The notes under the pieces: generated by a model
Told to the model about the DNA's origin: nothing
Databases searched by the model: none
The model's input: the letters and a program-made list of their open reading frames with translations, nothing else
NCBI GenBank assembly: GCA_037013685.1
Contig: CM072884.1
Span: 6,572,001-6,636,000 of the forward strand
Source of the DNA: Acridotheres tristis
Taxonomy: Eukaryota > Chordata > Aves > Passeriformes > Sturnidae
Length of the DNA: 64,000 nt
Direction: 5' to 3'
Position numbers and translations under genes: made by a program
In this document: piece after piece, positions 12,036 through 23,995 of the stretch
How positions within the stretch are numbered: the stretch's first letter is position 1
How the letters are laid out: every line of letters starts with the position of its first letter

Positions 12036-12850
12036 CTAACCATTGACTATGACTTTCGGTATGTACTGCATATCTCAGTGCACACTATCACTACAGCCCA
12101 AGTCCTCTAAAACTCATAAAATTATTAGTTTTCCTGTTAATATTCTCTCTGTCCTCTTCTCTAACCTTCATGCTCTTTGCCTAGCCTGTTAGAAGAAAAA
12201 CTGCCAGGTAACTACTCATAAAACCATTTCAGCCATTTTAGTCTGTTGCTTTTACTGCATAGAAACTCTCCATCTTATTTCAAAGTTTAAAAAAAAACCC
12301 CAAACCAGCACAGAATGACCTGCATGCTGACTTGACTAGTGGGTAAGGGACATAGCATGTGGCAGTGAGCTCCTGTAGGGAAAAAGAAGTGATTCATATG
12401 GGACAATAATGTGCTCTTGCATATTTTAGGGAGAATCAACAGGGTGACATTGGACTCTTGGAACTGAGAAGGCTAATATTGTGGTTTTTATACGTACATT
12501 CTGGCTAGGTGCCAACTCTCTGTCCTACAATTCCTCATCAACAAAAAGAAGAAAGAGCTACCTTTGATACACAAATATATATATATCTAAATATTCACTT
12601 TATCTTACTCAAACTACACATTTTTGCAGAAAAGTGCATAGCAAAATAAGACAATTGACATTTTTAGCTTCTATTTCATTAGTATCAGTAATTGATTTCA
12701 CAAACTCTCCAATATATTTTTAAAAATTTGCAATTTCCATTTTTACTAAGCATGGAGAATTGGCAGAAAGGGCATTTATGATCCATTCATGTTGTAGTCA
12801 ATGACATCACATTTTTATCCTAATTTTAAGGATTAAGTAATTTACAATGC
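12036..12850. other. Unannotated AT-rich sequence
   Basis: No gene or family repeat was seen. There is a short (AT)n near 12573-12586 and an A/C-rich run near 12288-12305. Confidence 0.5.
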
Positions 12851-13960
12851 TCAGGTCACTATCCTGCAGACTGTGGGACTATATCTTAACTGTCCACCTC
12901 TACATTTCTGAGCCTTCATGTCCAACCTCATGCCCTGACTACATGCAGACTCCTTGAAGTGACACCAGGGAATGCACCAGCCCTTCCTTCTCCTGATCAG
13001 CAGCTCCTCTTCTGGAAGGAATTTTGGGCACAGTTGGAACTTGAGGGCACATTTCCAACAGTGCCAATCTGGCTGATTAGGAATTCTGACACACATCTAT
13101 CCCCAGGTATGGATTTGGCCTTCCGTGGTGTTGCCTGCTTAAAAACAAGGAGTAAGAATGATTGTCAACTGCATGACAGTGACAGAAGAAGCCAAGTCAT
13201 CCCTCAGTGGCCTTGAAACAAGGCCTATCTGGAAATTATTCTCTCACATGCAGAAAGCTCAGGCTGGGATTGGAAAATTTGTTTGCAAGATTTCCAAGGA
13301 AAATACAACCAAAGAGCCCTTTTTATTTCCAGTGGAAAGAGGGTGCACCCAAGTGCACTTCCCTTTGCTGAAACTCGAGCAGTTCACAGAAACTCTGCTG
13401 CTAATTGTGACATGAGTTTTCATCTCAGATTTCTTCACAGGGATGTGAAATTGTCCTCTAGCAATGCTACTTGTATATACCTAAGAAACTAAGGCAGAGC
13501 TCGTTTTTCTACTAATACTTCTCCCCCTTGGGATCACCTTCTGACACATTGCAGAGACAGATTTCTTGGTTCATCATTTCCTTCCTCTGACAGGAAAAAA
13601 TGTCACTTTAAAGCTTTTCTCTATATAAGTCTAAAATGCCAGGGTCTCATATCCTGGCTGTACAGTTTGTTTCTATCACATCCTTTCAGAAATATACTGA
13701 AGTGTGGTTTAATCTCATGAAAACAGGTAATTTGGCCATGGGTGATACATTGTGAAGGGTATCCTGAAAATTTTGATGCCTCCCCATTTTATTTATCTTG
13801 GTGGGGCAGATTAGAGGTTTCACAGATGGCAATCATTCCTCACATTAGCTGTCTATCAAGGAAGGAATGAAATCTGCTCTATAAACTTGAAGGCGTCCTT
13901 ATAGGTTGCTGTAACTCAACTTTCTTTTCCCTCTACAAAGTTAAGGGGACCCTAGTGAAA
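12851..13960. other. Less AT-rich stretch of unknown origin
   Basis: This kilobase is visibly richer in G+C than its flanks and carries several overlapping open frames of 69-85 codons on both strands, which is what higher GC gives by chance. A TATATAA-like box lies near 13621. That could suggest a worn LTR, but I could not match either end to a known LTR family, and no TG...CA borders or target duplication were found. No function is proposed. Confidence 0.4.
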
Positions 13961-16234
13961 TTCCTGAAAGCCAAGTGAAAGAGGAAGGACCTTCTTATGT
14001 TCTGTAATAATTCTCAGGGAAATAATTATCACACCTATTATGTAATTCCACTAGTGTTTTCAGCACTAGGGTTTAGTTTAACAACATAAAAGTCTTGAAT
14101 GATGCTGTTTAAGTAACTACTGATAAACACAAACTCAGGCTCAAAAAATGTAACCATTTTCTAAAATATTGTGCCCTGATTTAAAAGCAGGATTTTTTTT
14201 TTTAATTAGGGATTGCATTACTTGCTAAATTTAGTAATTGAGTTAATGAATACATAAAGGAATATTATTGAACAATAACTAAGAAAAATATTAATGTCTT
14301 TTTCTAGTAAACTGAAGCGAGAGTGTGACAAATCAGTAAAAGGCAAATAGATGTCTGTTACTTCATTAATATTTGTCCTCATATAGCCTTATATGTGGAC
14401 ATATGGAGCATATGTCCTCATATAGTCCTTATATAGATAAACTATCCATTTATTTATTGAAATTAATGACAGATTTTATACAATTGGGATTTTCATATTG
14501 GTGGCTTGTGGGTTTTTTCCCCCTACACATCCTATTAGTGTACCTTTTTTCGAAATAATCTACACCCACATTTACCAAATCTGCTTTCACTTTATACAAA
14601 TCTAGCTAGTAAATGTCAATAAACACCAATGTAATAAAAAATGTGGTCCATAGATTTCTTCTCTATTTAAATCCCTTTGACAGTTTCTTGGTTATTTGTT
14701 TTTGCAAGCAAACACCTTATCTACCTTTCTTGTTTTCTAATATCAATTGTTATGAAAACAAACTCTTGCAAATTCCAGTTTCGAACAGCAATTTTAACCA
14801 AGCTTTTATCTGCTCTGAATTTTTTCCTTTCATTTCTTTTTGAATCTGTATTGCATTGTTAAAAAAATCATCTATTGCAGGAAGAACAGTACTGAGTTGA
14901 TATATCTGCATTCTTATAACATTCATAGCTTATAAAACACTGGCCTTGTGATTACTAACTCCTTGAATAACCACATTCAAGTCCAAGGCATTGGAAAGAA
15001 ACATGAATCATATATCTGACTACAACATTTCAGTGAGTCAGTGAAAGGCTGACTGGTTTATGCCCCGAAGCCCATGGATTCAATAGATGTCTTTCATTTA
15101 AATGAGTTTTAGGTCAGATCTACTATGGCTGCACAAACACCAAAAAATCAACAACATTCTTTAACTGGAGTGAGTAGCCTGCTTAAGATGATGAGTATCA
15201 TACATTACATAACTAAATCTATAAGAAATGCCTGGATTCTGTTGCCTGTTTAAACAAAATCAAAGGTACCTTGAAAGAACTCAAGTGGACAGAAAAATGT
15301 CTCAAACTGAATATGTTAACAGGAAAATTGAAAACATCAGTGTCAGTTTTATCACCGAAGCAGAAATTACAGGGTTTGGGAAGAGATTTTTAACACTTTA
15401 TCTATACCTCAAGAACATAGATCTTATTGAAAGACTTTTCTGCTTGGTCACAGATATTTTTTATGAAATATTCATTCGTATTTTGTTACTATGTGCTATT
15501 TTACAACATTAAAAAAAAAAAAAAACATGGGTAGGAGGTGCAAAGATTAAATATTTCAAAAAATATCCCTTCTTTTACTTTACCCTCTACTTTATCTGCA
15601 GGCCTTGAGTGTTTTGGACATAATTTTTTCACGGCAATTCCTTTCTCCTTGCTCTTTAGCAATGCCTCTGTCCTTGACTGCATTTCTGTCTTGGGATCTG
15701 TACTTTTTTATTTTCTGTGGACTAAATGTCTGCTTTGTTCATATTACTTGCTGAATTTTTCTGGGTCAGCAAACCTAGAAGAAATGATAAAACTTTGTCT
15801 TTGGGGAAAGCTCTGACTTCTTAGAGCTGACCCTACAATGAGGACATCAAAGTCAGTGACAGACCAAAGGAGTAAAGAAGATATTGTGAAATTGACTTGC
15901 TTTGATGGTATAATATAAAAAAGAAAATAGACGTTGAACCAAGCACAAAACACTTGCCAAAAACTTAAGAATCCAAAACTCAATTCTCTGGAACATTACT
16001 GAACTCAGCTTTCATATGACTTTATAGGTTTTTAAAACTTTCCAATTATTCTATTTTTGCTGCTAATTTTCAAGAATGAAGTGATCTGGAATATTCTTCT
16101 GTGGTACCTAACATTGCCCCATGGGTAATCAGTTGAATTTTATGACTGATGGTGGGTTTTTTTACACTTAAAATCTTTAAGTCTATAGACAACATTGAAC
16201 AAAATCTGGAGATACAGGATACTCTAAGACCTTT
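13961..16234. other. Unannotated AT-rich sequence
   Basis: Mostly unique-looking AT-rich DNA. Two imperfect copies of a 'tgtcctcatatag(t)ccttatat' block lie about 39 bp apart at 14374-14440. A 94-codon plus-strand frame (15228-15512) ends directly before an A15 run and is listed as a finding. No gene was recognised. Confidence 0.45.
15511..15525. repeat. A15 homopolymer
   Basis: Fifteen consecutive A residues follow directly after the TAA-type end of an open frame. Confidence 0.95.
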
Positions 16235-16587
16235 TGTGAGACCTTTTGAGTGTTCTAGAATGACGGTGTCAGAGACAGCAGAATAGACCTAGGGGCAATG
16301 CCTCATGATTCTTTGCAAAAATTCCCATGAAGAACCCATCTCAAAGATGAGAAAGATGGGATAAATTCACCCAGGATAAAGAAGGAAGAGAATTCTGTTT
16401 TCCTAACTGTAGAGGCTGGTGGGCCTGCTAGGAAACAATCCATAACAGTCACCTGGAGGGAATGTCCCTAGCCAATGACCTCATGTTGTGGGGAGAAAAG
16501 AATCTTCTCCCAACACACTTTGCTACTTTATGCAGATTCAGTGTATCCCACTGGTCCTTCCCCTCAGTACTGCCCTCTCTCTATCCC

Positions 16588-16595
16588 TATATAAA
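16588..16595 (+). promoter_or_regulatory. TATA box of the ERV LTR
   Basis: TATATAAA in the LTR, with transcription expected about 25-30 bp downstream near 16620. Whether the promoter is active today cannot be told from sequence. Confidence 0.6.
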
Positions 16596-16659
16596 CCCTT
16601 GCTCCATCTGACTTCACAGTGTCTTACTTCATTCCTGGGCCCCTTCACAGCAGAGGCTC

Positions 16660-16665
16660 AATAAA
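16660..16665 (+). terminator. AATAAA poly(A) signal of the ERV LTR
   Basis: AATAAA lies about 70 bp downstream of the LTR TATA box, the expected place within the R region. Confidence 0.6.
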
Positions 16666-16770
16666 GAATTTTTGTGGAATCCCAAACGAGGATTCCACCC
16701 TTTCTTCTGCATCGCCCACGCCGCAAGAGCTGAAATCACCGGGCAGGAGCGCAGCCGTGCCTGTGCCCCC

Positions 16771-17260
16771 AAGGTTCTTTAGCAAGACACTTCTTTGGGA
16801 AGGTTGTGCCTGTCCTTACCCAGTTCCTTCCAGAAGCAGCAGGGCCCTCTGTCTCTCCTCAGGCAGCAGCAGTGAGGCTCCAGGTCATCTTAGAGAGGCA
16901 GAAATGAAGGCGAGCCATGGTCAGGACATTAAGGAAATGAACTTGGCAGCAGCGAAGTGAGACGATGGGGCTGTCTTTTCTGCAGGAGTGGATTCCAGCT
17001 CACCAAGACTGAATAACAACCTCAGATCCCAACATGACCCGTGGAAACCACAGCAGGAATGAGCTTGCCAAAAAAGCGAAGCACTTACCAGCAAAAAGGA
17101 AGAATCAAGACAAAAAACGTTCAGATCAAATGCACACTTTTGCTGGAGCAAAGGCAACCCTGACTGACATGATTTCCCCATCAGTGATGCTTGACTGGCT
17201 GGGAAAAGAAGCACTCCATGCCCTGCTATGAGAGAAAAGGAGCTCATCAAGTCCTGCAGC
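16771..17260 (+). other. Possible ERV leader/internal remnant
   Basis: This sequence continues the GC-richer composition of the LTR and then fades into AT-rich DNA. It holds a 65-codon frame starting at 17034 (context aacATGa), rich in K and R in its first half. I do not recognise it as any retroviral domain. It may be non-coding leader, unrelated unique DNA, or a chance frame. Confidence 0.3.
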
Positions 17261-18785
17261 CAGATCAGGTGTACTGCTCATAAATGTTGAGTTATATTGC
17301 TGAGGGAATAATAGATTGAGGAATTGTATAAACATTGTAATTGCTAATGGGCAAACAGTGCTGCTCAGTGTTTCCACTCATGGCATGAGAATAAGGAAAA
17401 CTTCTCCAGGTTGACTCCAGGCTCTTCCACAGATTTCTTATGTGCCCTATTTTAATCCTCCTTGCTATCTAGGAAATGGGGATGGGTAACAACTTGCCAC
17501 AGTGTGAGTAGAAATGTCCTTTAGGTATAATAAAGTCTTCAGAAAATAGGACAGTGACAAAAGTCATGAACTGCATTTCATGAGATTTTTTGTAATATGG
17601 GTAAGAAACATTCATATCCAAATTCTAAAGAGTGAACATCATGTTTTTTTCTGAAAAAAAAAGGGAGTTTTTCTTGAGCTCAGAATTTAAAATTTTTTCT
17701 CTGGTATATCTGGTATCATGTACAGAAACCTTTAGGGAATGAACATCCAATAATGGGTATAAAAAACCCCCAAAAATAATTTTCTGAGTCATCTATCTAT
17801 TTTTTTCTTCTCTTAAAGCTGTGAAAGGGAGATATACTTAGGACTGTGTGCCTTTTACATCCCATCTATATTTTTTTCCAATTAAAGGAAAGCAAATCTG
17901 CTTTTAAGCTATCACAGGGAAAATAATTTCCCTCCACAAGATGGCTCCCACAGTGAGAAACTCCAGGCTCTGAAGATTTCTTTTTCTAATTCTTCAGAAA
18001 CTAATCCCAAATCATATGGTTTAATCTGTCTACTTTTAGCTCCTGAGGATTGATATTTATTAAAAAAAAAAAAGGTTTGTTTTCTTTTATGCTGCAATTA
18101 TTCAGTAGTGCAGCATAGATAACTTTGTTATTGTGATTGCTCAAAATATGGGGCAAATTTCTTGATGCCAGTTTTGATTATTTTTGCCAACTGTGTATTT
18201 TTTTCCTAAAAAGTCTAATACAAGCGGCCATTTCATGCCAGGGATACCTAATAAGAACTCCCCACTGAAATCAATGAGGAACTATGACTAAAAATCAATG
18301 GTTACATATGATCCAAGTTGTTTTTTTCTAGAATATTCTATGACAATCTTCAGGGATACAATAGCAAAAGACAATTCTGTTTATTAGCTTCATAGACACA
18401 CTGTTTTTATGATTTTTCAGTGCCTGTTTCATGGAGTTTAGCAGATTAAAGGGAAAATAAAAATCTAAGAAAATATATAAACCAAATCTGTAGAAATAAA
18501 GAGTTTTATGACTGTAAGAGTGTTTACAAGCACCCTACCTGAAAAGTTACCCTTGCTTCTGATGCTCCAAAATAGTTATGTACATACTCACATAAAAACA
18601 TTACAAGTTTGAAACTGTGAGAGAAGATTGAACCACGTGGTTTTGTCTTGTCTTGCTCTTGGTAAAGAGCAAACACAAAGGAAACAGAAATGTACCTTGA
18701 TATAAGTGAGCCCTAACATTCTGGGTTTGAGCCTTGAGCAGCACAAACAGATACAACCAAGTTTTGTGTACTTGTGGCTAATTAG

Positions 18786-18814
18786 TTTTTTTTGTTTGTT
18801 TGTTTTTTTTTTTT
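18786..18814. repeat. T/TTTG-rich low-complexity run
   Basis: T runs interrupted by TTTG units. Confidence 0.9.
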
Positions 18815-19169
18815 GCATACCAGCAGTACCTGGGGCTTTCCATCACTGATAGATCTGTACATAGAAACTGTACTTGCAATTGTGTCAACATCTGTCTCCA
18901 AAGGAACTGAGGCTGAGGACGAAATTCTTGCTTTGTTTACCTGCATCTCACTTAGGCTAAAAGTACATTGAAGTGCCCAGTGCTGGTGCATTTACACGTC
19001 AGCCAATGAACTACGTGTAAGCTGTTATTTTGTTTTTAGGAGAATGTTTTGTTTTTTTCCTTCTCATTCTTCATGAATGGTAACTGTGCAAAATAATTTC
19101 CTCCTTTGAGCTTATTGACAGTCGCAACACAGGATTTCGGAAAATGAAGTCTCCCATGTAAAACAAAAA

Positions 19170-19197
19170 TTTTTTTTTTTTTTGTTTTGTTTTTTTA
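19170..19197. repeat. T-rich low-complexity run
   Basis: T14 followed by GTTTTG and a further T7. Confidence 0.9.
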
Positions 19198-20597
19198 AAA
19201 AGATGTAGATTCAGGTATTTGTATCTTTCAAGAGGCAGATATTGAAAGTGGTTGAAGGTCATTTACAAGTTCAGAAGGATTTATGATAAAATATGTGCTG
19301 ATGTTTCCTCTGACTCAAGTTACCTTCTATTTAACTGGCATATAAATGAGCTTTAATTAACCTGTTTGAAAAGATAGAGAAATAGAGAAAGACCCAGTGC
19401 CAATTTAATAACTAATGTCCCTATTATGCATGCCTGCAGGAAAGCCTGTGGGAGAAAGGAAAAATCACTGGGCATTTTGTAATGTTCACCTTGCAAAGCT
19501 TTGTTCCCCCAAGCCTTCTGTATTCAAAAATCTGTCATGCAAAAATGATGCAAATCTGTAGTTTACATAGGATGTATAACCATGGTGTTTGGTAGAGCTT
19601 GGGGAACTTCCAGCAAAACACAATTTAATTGGAAAATGCCATTTCATTGAACCTGCAATCTTTTGCTCCAGATTTCTACAGCTGAACAAATATCCAGTGC
19701 TCTTAACAATGAATCTGACAAGGACATCAGTTTTACTGAAAACTGGAAGGTTTGGGAAGGTTTGTGAAAAATCATCAGCTTTTTATGTTATTTTATTTTG
19801 TATTTTTATTTCCCTGTGAGTAGGAAATGTGCATTTTCTCAGTCTGGCCATTGACAGAGGGGTCATCTATCACCTGCCCTTTCTGGCTAGCATGGGTCCA
19901 CATTTGTAAGAACTATGCTCCCCACACAGTAGGGGAAAGTCACAAAAACCCAAATAACTGGAGTGATATATAATTAATGGGGGACTGGATGGAGTGGAGG
20001 AAAAGACATATTCTGTTCTTTCACTTCTGTATATATCAGAGACATATCAGCTTTTTTAGTATCCCAAAAGCTGAGGCCAACAAAAAATGAGCTCAATCTG
20101 ACTTTGATTATCAAAAATATTGACTATATGGAGCAAGTAAGGAAATAAAATTTTAGTAAAATTTTGTTCAAGAAGTGTCACTGAAGAAATCCTTATATAA
20201 ATCTTGTTCCCTAATATCTAATGATGCTGTCAATAAGAAGCCTTTACAAAGCTTAATCTGAAAGGTGTGCAAATTTGCTTTCTGTAATGATAGATCCATT
20301 GGATTCAAATCTAGTGGGAAATTATATGAGGGTTATAAACTGAGTTGAAAGTACTTTGGGGGAATGAGAGGAAAAAGCTAAGGCAAGGAAAAAAAAAGAA
20401 GAAGCAGCAGTTGCAAGAGTTAAAGCATATACCTATTGTGTCATAAAGCACTGTCTTATGTTAAGCAGTTTTAGAAGGTGCAAATTTTTTTTCCCTGAAT
20501 CTGTGATACTATTTCAAACTATAAAAAAACCTCAGAAAATTCATTCCTGTGGAAAAAAACCCTCTTTTTCTTAGTTAGAAAACAGTCTCATATTAAA

Positions 20598-20616
20598 ACA
20601 ACAACAACAACAACAA
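20598..20616. repeat. (CAA)n microsatellite
   Basis: About six perfect ACA/CAA units. Confidence 0.9.
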
Positions 20617-21139
20617 ACTAATGCAAATTGTAATTCATTCATAAATAAAGAAAACAGAACACGATAGTTGAGAGAGCTACACCTGAAAAATTAATTGTAG
20701 TTTGTATGTTTTTTACCAACACCTCCTTGGACACCTCAGGCTTCATTGAACTCAGACTCCAGGGAAAAGAAGTTCCTGGGTATTCTAGAAAACACTTAAT
20801 GAAAAATAGAGGTCTGTTCCAAGTGTAAAGGCAAGGCGTTTTTTTAAAAAAATCAGTATCTCAGAGATCTGTATGTTTTGCTAGGGAATATGTATCTGAG
20901 GTCTTCCAGCTCCTTTTGAATCATTGTCATCTCAAATACCTAATCCTCCCAAAAAGGAAAGCTACTAATATGTCAGAAGAGTTTACTGAACTTGAGTTTT
21001 ATATATTTCTAGATCTCCTTAAGCCATGCAGGCAACTCCATCCTTGTGCTTGTTAATGACAGTTTTGTTCACTCAGTTGGGATTATAGTTCTTGTACTGA
21101 TATTTTTAGAGATGGATTAAACACTTACATGAGATATTG

Positions 21140-21640
21140 TGCTGATATTGGGTGGGATACAGCTAATTTTCTTCACAGTAGCTGATAACTGGCTGTATTT
21201 TGGATTTATGCTGGAAACAATGCTGGTAATTCAGAGATGTTTTCATTACTGCTGAGCAGCAGTTGGACATTGCCAAGGCCTTTTCTGCCTCCCACCTCAT
21301 CAGCAAGTGGGCTCAAGGGCACAGGGACATGGGAGAGAACTCAGCCAGGACAGGTGACCTCAAAGGATGTCCCAGGGTGACCTTCAGAGTGATTTGTGAT
21401 CCTAAGTCACCACTAGACAGGAAGGAACCCTGCTCTCCTTGGGATGGCTGGACACCTGCCTGCCCATGGGATGTGGGAGTGAATTCCTTGCTTTTCTTTG
21501 CTTGAGTGCACAGCTTTTTCTTTCTATTAAACTGTCTTTATCCCAACCCATGAGTTTTCCAGCTCTTTCCCTCCTGATTCTCTCTCCCACCCTGCATGGG
21601 GGAGTGGGTGAGTGGTTGGGTGACTGGGGTTAAACCACGA
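21140..21640 (+). mobile_element. ERVL-type solo LTR, copy 1
   Basis: This has the same framework as the copies at 36.75 and 49.06 kb. It shows 'gggtgggata(c)agctaattttcttcacagtagc' near the left end, 'tttggatttatgctgg', 'ttactgctgagcagcag', 'ggatggctggacacctgcctgcccatggga' in the middle, 'tctattaaactgtctttatc' and a right end of 'ggggttaaaccacga'. This matches the class III (ERVL) LTRs I know from passerine genomes. Length is about 500 bp. No gag-pol follows, so it is a solo LTR formed by recombination or deletion. The TG start is taken at 21140. A clean 5-bp target duplication is not visible. Confidence 0.85.
21526..21531 (+). terminator. ATTAAA poly(A) signal in ERVL LTR copy 1
   Basis: ATTAAA, the common variant hexamer, lies about 110 bp from the LTR right end. 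It is shared in place with copy 2 (37175-37180). Confidence 0.5.
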
Positions 21641-21691
21641 GAGCCCTTTAGGAAACCCAGTGTGGAACAAAGGGCCCAAGGCAATGCCAGA

Positions 21692-21749
21692 CCTGATTGG
21701 AAGGTGCTGGATAGAATCCACCTGATTGGAATGTGCTGGATAGAATCCA
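21692..21749. repeat. 29-bp tandem duplication
   Basis: Two adjacent 29-bp units at 21692-21720 and 21721-21749 (each starting cctgattgga and ending tagaatcca) differ by one base (g versus t at unit position 12). It lies just outside the right end of ERVL LTR copy 1. Confidence 0.95.
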
Positions 21750-23435
21750 TAACTGCTATTGCAGTTCAGCTGTTAATGGACAGCTCCTGTGCTTGCCATG
21801 GGACTCTGCCTGGCTGTGAGAGCCTGGTGCTCTGTAGGGGCTGATTTTTTTTTTTGTTTTCACTGTTGCTGCAGTGCTGTGCTGCTGATCACCCTTCTCT
21901 GCCCAGCCTAGGAATGTTTTGGTGGCAGTAGTGGGGACCAGTGATTCTGTACTGGGCAGGCAGGAGCTCTAATGTGAACTCTGAGTATGTCCTTTAAGAG
22001 GAATTTTATGGAATAGTGTTGAATTAGTGAGCTACACAGAGTACAGGAGAGGCCAGCAGTATCTGTTGCAGATTAAGTTCATCAATTAATTGAGACATGT
22101 CTCTGTACAAACAGGTTCTGATGATGCCCTGAGTGAGCTGTTGGACACATTCAAAGGTCCTTTATCTGTGGTGGTGACCCTTTGAAGCAAATAGAAAAGT
22201 GTGAGAGAGGAAAAGTGTTTCCTCTCAATTTATGCTCAATTAGAATAAGCTGAAATATATGGGAAGGATAAAACAATTTACTCTGCATTCTCCAGAGATC
22301 AATTAACTAGAAATCTTGAAAACTTTTATTAATAAGAGGTATAACAAAGATATCCTCTCACACCACTCTTTCCTTTTCTTGTGAATCCTTTGTACGAAAA
22401 ATTTAATGTGTCCATAATTCCTTCATGAATTTAATGATCTTTTTCATAACACAGAATGTCACCACATCATACTTTGTTATTGGCCCACTTTGTGCAGCTA
22501 TATATATAGCTATACACATATATGCATGTCTATTCACATTTATATATTTATATATTTATATATTTACACACAAATGACCTCTTTCCTCAGAATACCTCTC
22601 ATAGTGCATTTTTTTATAGCTGGATTTATGTGGAGGGAAAAAGGAATTATCACCAATTTAAAATACCTTCATTTTGACCTCTAAGTCTCAGCTAGCTCTA
22701 CAGAAAGACTCCTATTTACCTGAAAATATTCTGCTTACCAAGTGTTTAACCTTGTCAATGTTCTTATGGAATGCATGAAAGGGTTTGAGAAATATTAAGG
22801 TTAAAATTTTACAAAACTCTTGCTATAGTTGGTTGCTTCCATTTTGAGAATAATTATTCAAAATATATCAAGCTTTGCAGACAAATGATTCAACACCCAA
22901 AATTTGAAAATAACTTAGGAGATTCATCAACAGACATGTACAAAAATATCCAATTGTTTTGCTGTTTGTTGTAAGCTAGCACCTTTTTTATCCAATGTAA
23001 TAAACATTCATAGTTAATAGCTGACTGAAATAATACAAACAATATACCATTCCAATTTATCATTTTTTCTACTTCTTTATCTTTTATTCCATATTTTTTT
23101 CAGGAATAAAGTTTCAAACATGGAAAACATTTTGAAAATAATTTCAGGAAAAAAACCAGCAATTTCCCCTTAGCCAACTTCTTTATTTCCAATGCTGATG
23201 TACAGCAGAGAAGTTAATAAAAGACAATTGCTGCAAAGCAAGGTCCAGGTAAATAGAGTTCAGAGCTGTAATAATTTGCCAAAGATACTCCCTGTTATAT
23301 TCTCGATAAAGAAAAAAGATTGTATCTGAGGATAACTGAGGAAAAAAAATTCAAAAACTTTGGAAATGGCTTTTGCTCCATTTATTTATTTATTTACATA
23401 TTCATTTACAGCAACCTAAGACGTACACACACACT
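21750..23435. other. Unannotated sequence; GC-richer left part
   Basis: 21641-21960 (holding the tandem duplication above) is less AT-rich and resembles no family I know. The rest is AT-rich unique-looking DNA with an (ATTTATAT)n run near 22538-22565. A stretch near 23268-23292 weakly resembles a MIR core but was not called. Confidence 0.45.
22538..22565. repeat. (ATTTATAT)n AT-rich microsatellite
   Basis: About 3.5 units of an 8-bp AT motif, flanked by further TA-rich sequence from 22499. Confidence 0.85.
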
Positions 23436-23664
23436 TTCATAGGATAAAGAGACTTCAGGAAGTCTCTTGCCCAACCTTGTGCTATGCCCAAGCAGCTTTG
23501 TGGTCAGTCTATGCTGCTCAGGGTATGATTCAGACAGATTTTGAAAACCTCCAGAAAAACTGCCTGCAGCATCTCAGGGCAGTTGCTCCAATGTTTTATT
23601 TTTATTATGCCTCCAATGTCTTTAAGAGGGAGGAAGAAAAAATTCTCCTTATATCTGGTTGGAT
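23436..23664 (-). mobile_element. Old CR1 LINE 3' relic
   Basis: The plus strand matches the antisense CR1 tail in order: 'tttcataggataaagagac', 'cttgcccaacc', 'gctgctcagggtatgattc', 'ttttgaaaacctccag', 'catctcagggcagttgctcc', 'aatgttttatttttatt' and 'ctccttatatctggttggat'. The blocks follow the usual consensus order. Divergence is higher than in the other CR1 copies, so this is an older insertion. Only the 3' tail is present and no intact coding frame remains. Confidence 0.75.
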
Positions 23665-23904
23665 AAAAATCTTTTAAAATTTTATATACTTTTCCAAGTT
23701 TCAGAACACACTTCTATTTTTCACTGATTGATCACAAAAGCAATGAACTGAAATGAAAGCAAATGTAAAGCAAGCTGACTCTGTACCAGAACACTTCTTT
23801 TGGCTAGATAAATTTTTAATTGCTTGTTTGTGATTGTACCTGTGTATCCAGAATTCTATGTTTCATGTCTTAATTTTTCAGAAAGCACATCTAGAAATGG
23901 CCAT

Positions 23905-23995
23905 AAAAATGTATTTTTGTTACTCCACATCAATAAAACTGAAGCACAGAAGGAAGTAGATAACTCCCAAGGACATATTTTCTTGTAGTACAGCA
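23905..23995 (-). mobile_element. MIR-like SINE relic
   Basis: The plus strand reads 'aaaactgaagcacagaagga' and then 'agtagataactcccaaggac', corresponding to the reverse complement of the MIR core (aaactgaggcacagagaggt, taagtaacttgcccaaggtc). It sits 240 bp from the CR1 relic at 23436-23664. Edges are approximate. Confidence 0.7.

Larger units (their letters stand above)
16236..16770 (+). mobile_element. Endogenous retrovirus LTR (solo or with worn leader)
   Basis: The layout is that of a retroviral LTR in plus orientation: a GC-richer block in AT-rich surroundings, a TATA box (16588-16595), then a poly(A) signal (16660-16665) about 70 bp further on, followed by a U5-like stretch. The 'cagaggctcaataaagaa' block is of a kind found in avian ERV LTRs. 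Borders are uncertain. A start at TG 16236, 16261 or 16267 is possible, and the right end could be anywhere from about 16710 to 16770. I found no target-site duplication and no clear primer-binding site. No gag, pol or env frame follows, so this is probably a solo LTR or one with only leader remnants. Family not named. Confidence 0.65.
17261..21139. other. Unannotated AT-rich sequence with simple repeats
   Basis: No gene or family repeat was recognised. Simple repeats include T/TTTG runs at 18786-18814 and 19170-19197, an A run at 18061-18072 and (CAA)n at 20598-20616. Open frames are under 85 codons and mostly follow the low-complexity runs. Confidence 0.5.

Noticed and set aside
21263..21844. 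Several overlapping open frames on both strands
   Set aside because: They fall in the GC-richer ERVL LTR and the tandem duplication beside it; LTRs do not encode these.
23262..23295. Possible MIR core near 'gtaataatttgccaaagata'
   Set aside because: The match is limited to about 20 bp, too short to separate from chance.
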